Shown piece after piece: positions 35,716-37,578 of a stretch of DNA of 37,578 nt (its first letter is position 1; the number at the start of each line of letters is the position of its first letter). The position numbers and the translations under genes were made by a program. Under the pieces are notes generated by a model. It searched no databases. It had not been told where the DNA came from and worked only from the letters and a program-made list of their open reading frames with translations. The stretch lies in NCBI RefSeq assembly GCF_006438925.1, contig NZ_RCZA01000003.1:662-38239 (forward strand), read 5' to 3'. This stretch comes from Pseudomonas mandelii (lineage in GTDB: Bacteria; Pseudomonadota; Gammaproteobacteria; Pseudomonadales; Pseudomonadaceae).

Positions 35716-36891
35716 TCACTCGATGATGTTGAAGTCGCTCAGGTACTCATCGGAGATTTCCAGGCCCAGACCCGGTTTATTGTCATCAAGCTGGATGTAG
35801 CCGTTGACCGGTTGCGGCTCGCCCTTGAACACGTAGTAAAAGAGTTCGTTGCCGACTTCGACGTCGAACACCGGGAAGAACTCGGCCATCGGCGATGCGG
35901 TGGTGGACATGGTCAGGTGATAGTTGTGCATCTGCCCGGCGTGCGGGATCACTGGCACCGACCAGGCTTCGGCCATGGCGTTGATCTTGCGCGCGGCGGT
36001 GATGCCGCCGACGCGGTTGGTGTCGTACTGGATCACGTCGACAGCGCGGCGTTCCAGCAGGTCTTTGAAGCCGTAGGAGGTGAACTCATGCTCGCCGCCG
36101 GAGATTGGCATGATCCCCATTTTTTTCAGCTCGATGTAGCCTTCGATGTCGTCGGCGATCACCGGTTCTTCGAGCCAGCGTGGTTCGAACTCGGCGAGTT
36201 TGGGCAACATGCGGCGGGCGTATTCCAGGGTCCAGCCCATGTAGCATTCGAGCATGATGTCGATGTCGGGGCCGGCCAGGTTACGCAGCGCCCGCACTTG
36301 TTCGATGTTCTTGCGCATGCCCGCCGGGCCGTCTTTCGGACCGTAGCCGAAACGCATTTTCAGCGCGGTGAAACCCTGGTTCAAATAGCCCTGGGCTTCT
36401 TCAAGGAACAGGTCGAGGTTGTCGTTGGCGTAGAGCTTGGATGCGTAAGTCCAGATCTTTTCCTTGGTGCGGCCGCCGAGCAGTTTGAACACAGGCTTGT
36501 TGACCGCTTTGCCCATGATGTCCCAGATGGCGATGTCGATCGCCGAGATCGCCGCCATGCCAATGCCTTTACGGCCCCAGGCGTGGCTCTGGCGGTACAT
36601 CTTCTGCCAGATGTATTCGTTGTCGAACGGGTCTTCGCCAATGGCGATCGGCGCCAGATAGGTGTCGATGATTTCCTTGGCCACACGCGGTGCCAGGGCG
36701 CAGTTACCGATGCCGACGAGACCGGTATCGGTCTCGACTTCCACCACCAGCCAGCCGTGGAAACGGAACGAGCCCATGGCGTCGCCGCGTTCGAACAGGA
36801 TGTCGCTGGCGTTGGTGCAGAAGTGCGCTTGAGGGGGGACGACTTTGCCTTTCCACTCGAAAACGCGGGTACGGATTGCTTTGATTTTCAT
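35716..36891 (-). CDS. Enolase-superfamily sugar-acid dehydratase (mandelate racemase/RhamD-like)
   Basis: A 391-aa enzyme likely to dehydrate an aldonate or aldarate to a 2-keto-3-deoxy acid, the first step of the module. Metal ligands are Glu215 (MLECYMGW), Glu241 or Glu242 (RWLEEP) and Glu267 (SGGEHE). Asp290 (QYDTNRVGG) and His317 (VIPHAGQ) make the Asp-His dyad, and [15 protein letters not shown] holds Lys178. The layout resembles L-rhamnonate dehydratase, but rhamnonate does not lead to 2-oxoglutarate semialdehyde, so the neighbours argue for a different acid. The ATG at 36891 has AAGGA upstream; an earlier in-frame ATG at 36972 has no support. It is the first gene of the operon, with operator-like repeats about 140-195 bases upstream. 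Confidence 0.9.
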   Translation of the reverse strand: MKIKAIRTRVFEWKGKVVPPQAHFCTNASDILFERGDAMGSFRFHGWLVVEVETDTGLVGIGNCALAPRVAKEIIDTYLAPIAIGEDPFDNEYIWQKMYRQSHAWGRKGIGMAAISAIDIAIWDIMGKAVNKPVFKLLGGRTKEKIWTYASKLYANDNLDLFLEEAQGYLNQGFTALKMRFGYGPKDGPAGMRKNIEQVRALRNLAGPDIDIMLECYMGWTLEYARRMLPKLAEFEPRWLEEPVIADDIEGYIELKKMGIMPISGGEHEFTSYGFKDLLERRAVDVIQYDTNRVGGITAARKINAMAEAWSVPVIPHAGQMHNYHLTMSTTASPMAEFFPVFDVEVGNELFYYVFKGEPQPVNGYIQLDDNKPGLGLEISDEYLSDFNIIE

Positions 36892-37006
36892 GAATACAGT
36901 TCCTTGCGCTGCCGGCTTTTTGTAGTTGTCGGGTCGCTGCGCGGGGCCGCTTGGGTGGCCGGCTCCGGGCATTCGATGGAGCGACTTTAGCCAGCGCTCG
37001 GGGGCT

Positions 37007-37085
37007 GCGGATAATCACTTATGCGTATCCGCCGATAACCTGGGGTGATAGGAAAAAGCGGTTATTGGGTAGATAGGGTTATCGG
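37007..37085. promoter_or_regulatory. Operator cluster upstream of sugar-acid operon
   Basis: Three copies of one 9-mer occur: CCGATAACC (37032-37040, inverted), GGTTATTGG (37060-37068, one mismatch) and GGTTATCGG (37077-37085). Beside them lies a separate palindrome, GCGGATA (37007-37013) and TATCCGC (37026-37032). The cluster lies 115-195 bases before the dehydratase ATG, where a LysR- or GntR-type regulator of catabolic genes would be expected to bind. No regulator gene is in the window. Confidence 0.5.
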
Positions 37086-37103
37086 GTGTGGAAGCTTTAA
37101 AGA

Positions 37104-37283
37104 CCACCCCTCACCCTAACCCTCTCCCCAGAGGGTAGAGGGGACTGACCGAGTTGTTCTTAGAGCTGCATCGACCTGAAAGATCTGAGTCGAACTCAGG
37201 CTTGAAAGGCTTGAAGATCTGCTCCCTTTCCCCCTCTCCCCCGTGGGGCGGTCCGACGTTTCGGGAGGGCGGGGTGAGGGGTG
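37104..37283. repeat. CACCCCTCACCC-type repeat element, full copy
   Basis: A 180-base element with perfect 12-bp terminal inverted repeats, CACCCCTCACCC (37105-37116) and GGGTGAGGGGTG (37272-37283). An internal palindrome TGAGTCGAACTCA lies near 37186. Its right 72 bases match the copy at 34544-34615 in inverted orientation. It looks like a non-coding mobile or REP-like element; no open frame inside resembles a protein. Confidence 0.8.
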
Positions 37284-37345
37284 AACGAGCCCCATGAAAG
37301 ACAGGACACCGTTTCCCCCTTACGATAAGGGATAGGCAAACGGTT

Positions 37346-37578
37346 ATGTTTATGACTAACAGCAACGATAAGAGTGGGGAGCTTTTGGGCCAGGAGCGAC
37401 GGCGCCGCTGGAGCCCAGAGCAAAAACTGGCCATGGTTCGCGAGAGTCTTGAGCCAGGGCAAAGCGTTTCGGTGGTGGCTCGGCGCAACGGCATCAATGC
37501 CAACCAGCTGTTCCTGTGGCGCAAGCTGTACCAGGACGGCAGCCTGTCGGCGGTCAGTGCTGGCGAAGCCGTGGTGCC
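37346..37578 (+). mobile_element. IS3-family (IS2 group) transposase OrfA, partial at window edge
   Basis: The frame from the ATG at 37346 (or 37352) is open to the window end, about 77 codons. It matches the start of IS2 OrfA/InsC: ERRRRWSPEQKLAMVRESLE, then SVVARRNGINANQLFLWRKLY and SLSAVSAGEAVV (quoted in part). This is the helix-turn-helix that binds the IS ends. In IS3-family elements OrfB is made by programmed frameshifting and would lie beyond the window. The left end of the element is not certain; TGAAAGACAGGACACC from 37295 is a candidate terminal repeat. Confidence 0.88.

Larger units (their letters stand above)
36892..37345. other. Intergenic region: operator cluster, inverted repeat element and IS edge
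   Basis: This 450-base gap contains no credible gene. From left to right it holds the promoter region of the sugar-acid operon with repeated GGTTATCGG sites, the CACCCCTCACCC-type repeat element (37104-37283), and a short stretch leading to the IS2-like transposase start. Confidence 0.6.

Noticed and set aside
35461..36990. 509-codon plus-strand frame
   Set aside because: It crosses the FAH and dehydratase genes on the other strand, both with clear active-site motifs.
37111..37524. Minus-strand frames at the right edge
   Set aside because: They run through the repeat element and antisense to the transposase OrfA.

Overview
The window reads as a chromosomal segment of a fluorescent-group Pseudomonas. 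Supporting signs are high-GC codon use, the helicase/YbdG-type channel/AzoR/AceK/HrpA gene content, an OprO/Porin_5-type outer-membrane protein, and the intergenic palindromes typical of this group (GTGGGAGCGAGC and TGTAGGAGCTGCC types). No rRNA, tRNA or CRISPR array was seen.

Layout. (1) 1-10.7 kb, minus strand: a two-partner secretion operon. A TpsB outer-membrane transporter (8939-10645) is followed 25 bp later by a giant TpsA haemagglutinin/CdiA-like exoprotein. Its first 2,971 codons fill 8913-1, and its C-terminus (possibly a toxin tip) lies outside the window. A good sigma70-type promoter with an overlapping palindrome precedes the operon. (2) 10.9-17.1 kb: a small exported protein, a DEAD-box RNA helicase, a YbdG-type mechanosensitive channel, a translationally coupled DMT-exporter/MepB-family pair, azoreductase AzoR and another small exported protein. 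(3) 17.2-21.4 kb, plus strand: a tight run of LysR regulator, alpha/beta hydrolase, periplasmic cyclophilin and ABC exporter. (4) 21.6-31.9 kb: a GNAT/FemAB-like acyltransferase, a Porin_5-type porin, a FabH-like ketoacyl synthase, HrpA helicase, AceK and a DMT permease. (5) 32.9-36.9 kb, minus strand: a sugar-acid module of enolase-superfamily dehydratase, AraD1/GguC-type FAH-fold protein and alpha-ketoglutarate-semialdehyde dehydrogenase. This is the toolkit of a non-phosphorylative sugar-acid route to 2-oxoglutarate, with the substrate unresolved. (6) 37.3 kb to the end: the start of an IS2-like (IS3 family) transposase OrfA, cut by the window edge.

Seven imperfect or perfect long palindromes of three sequence families sit in intergenic spaces. 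A fourth, different repeat occurs as two inverted copies flanking the FAH and dehydratase genes. The least expected observations are the operator-like palindrome over the TPS promoter, a 411-codon internal duplication in TpsA, a three-site GGTTATCGG cluster upstream of the sugar-acid genes, and a palindrome upstream of azoR. Most of the rest is ordinary Pseudomonas core and accessory content. I did not find a clearly new multi-gene system; the best place for novelty is the unseen C-terminus of TpsA and the substrate of the sugar-acid module.
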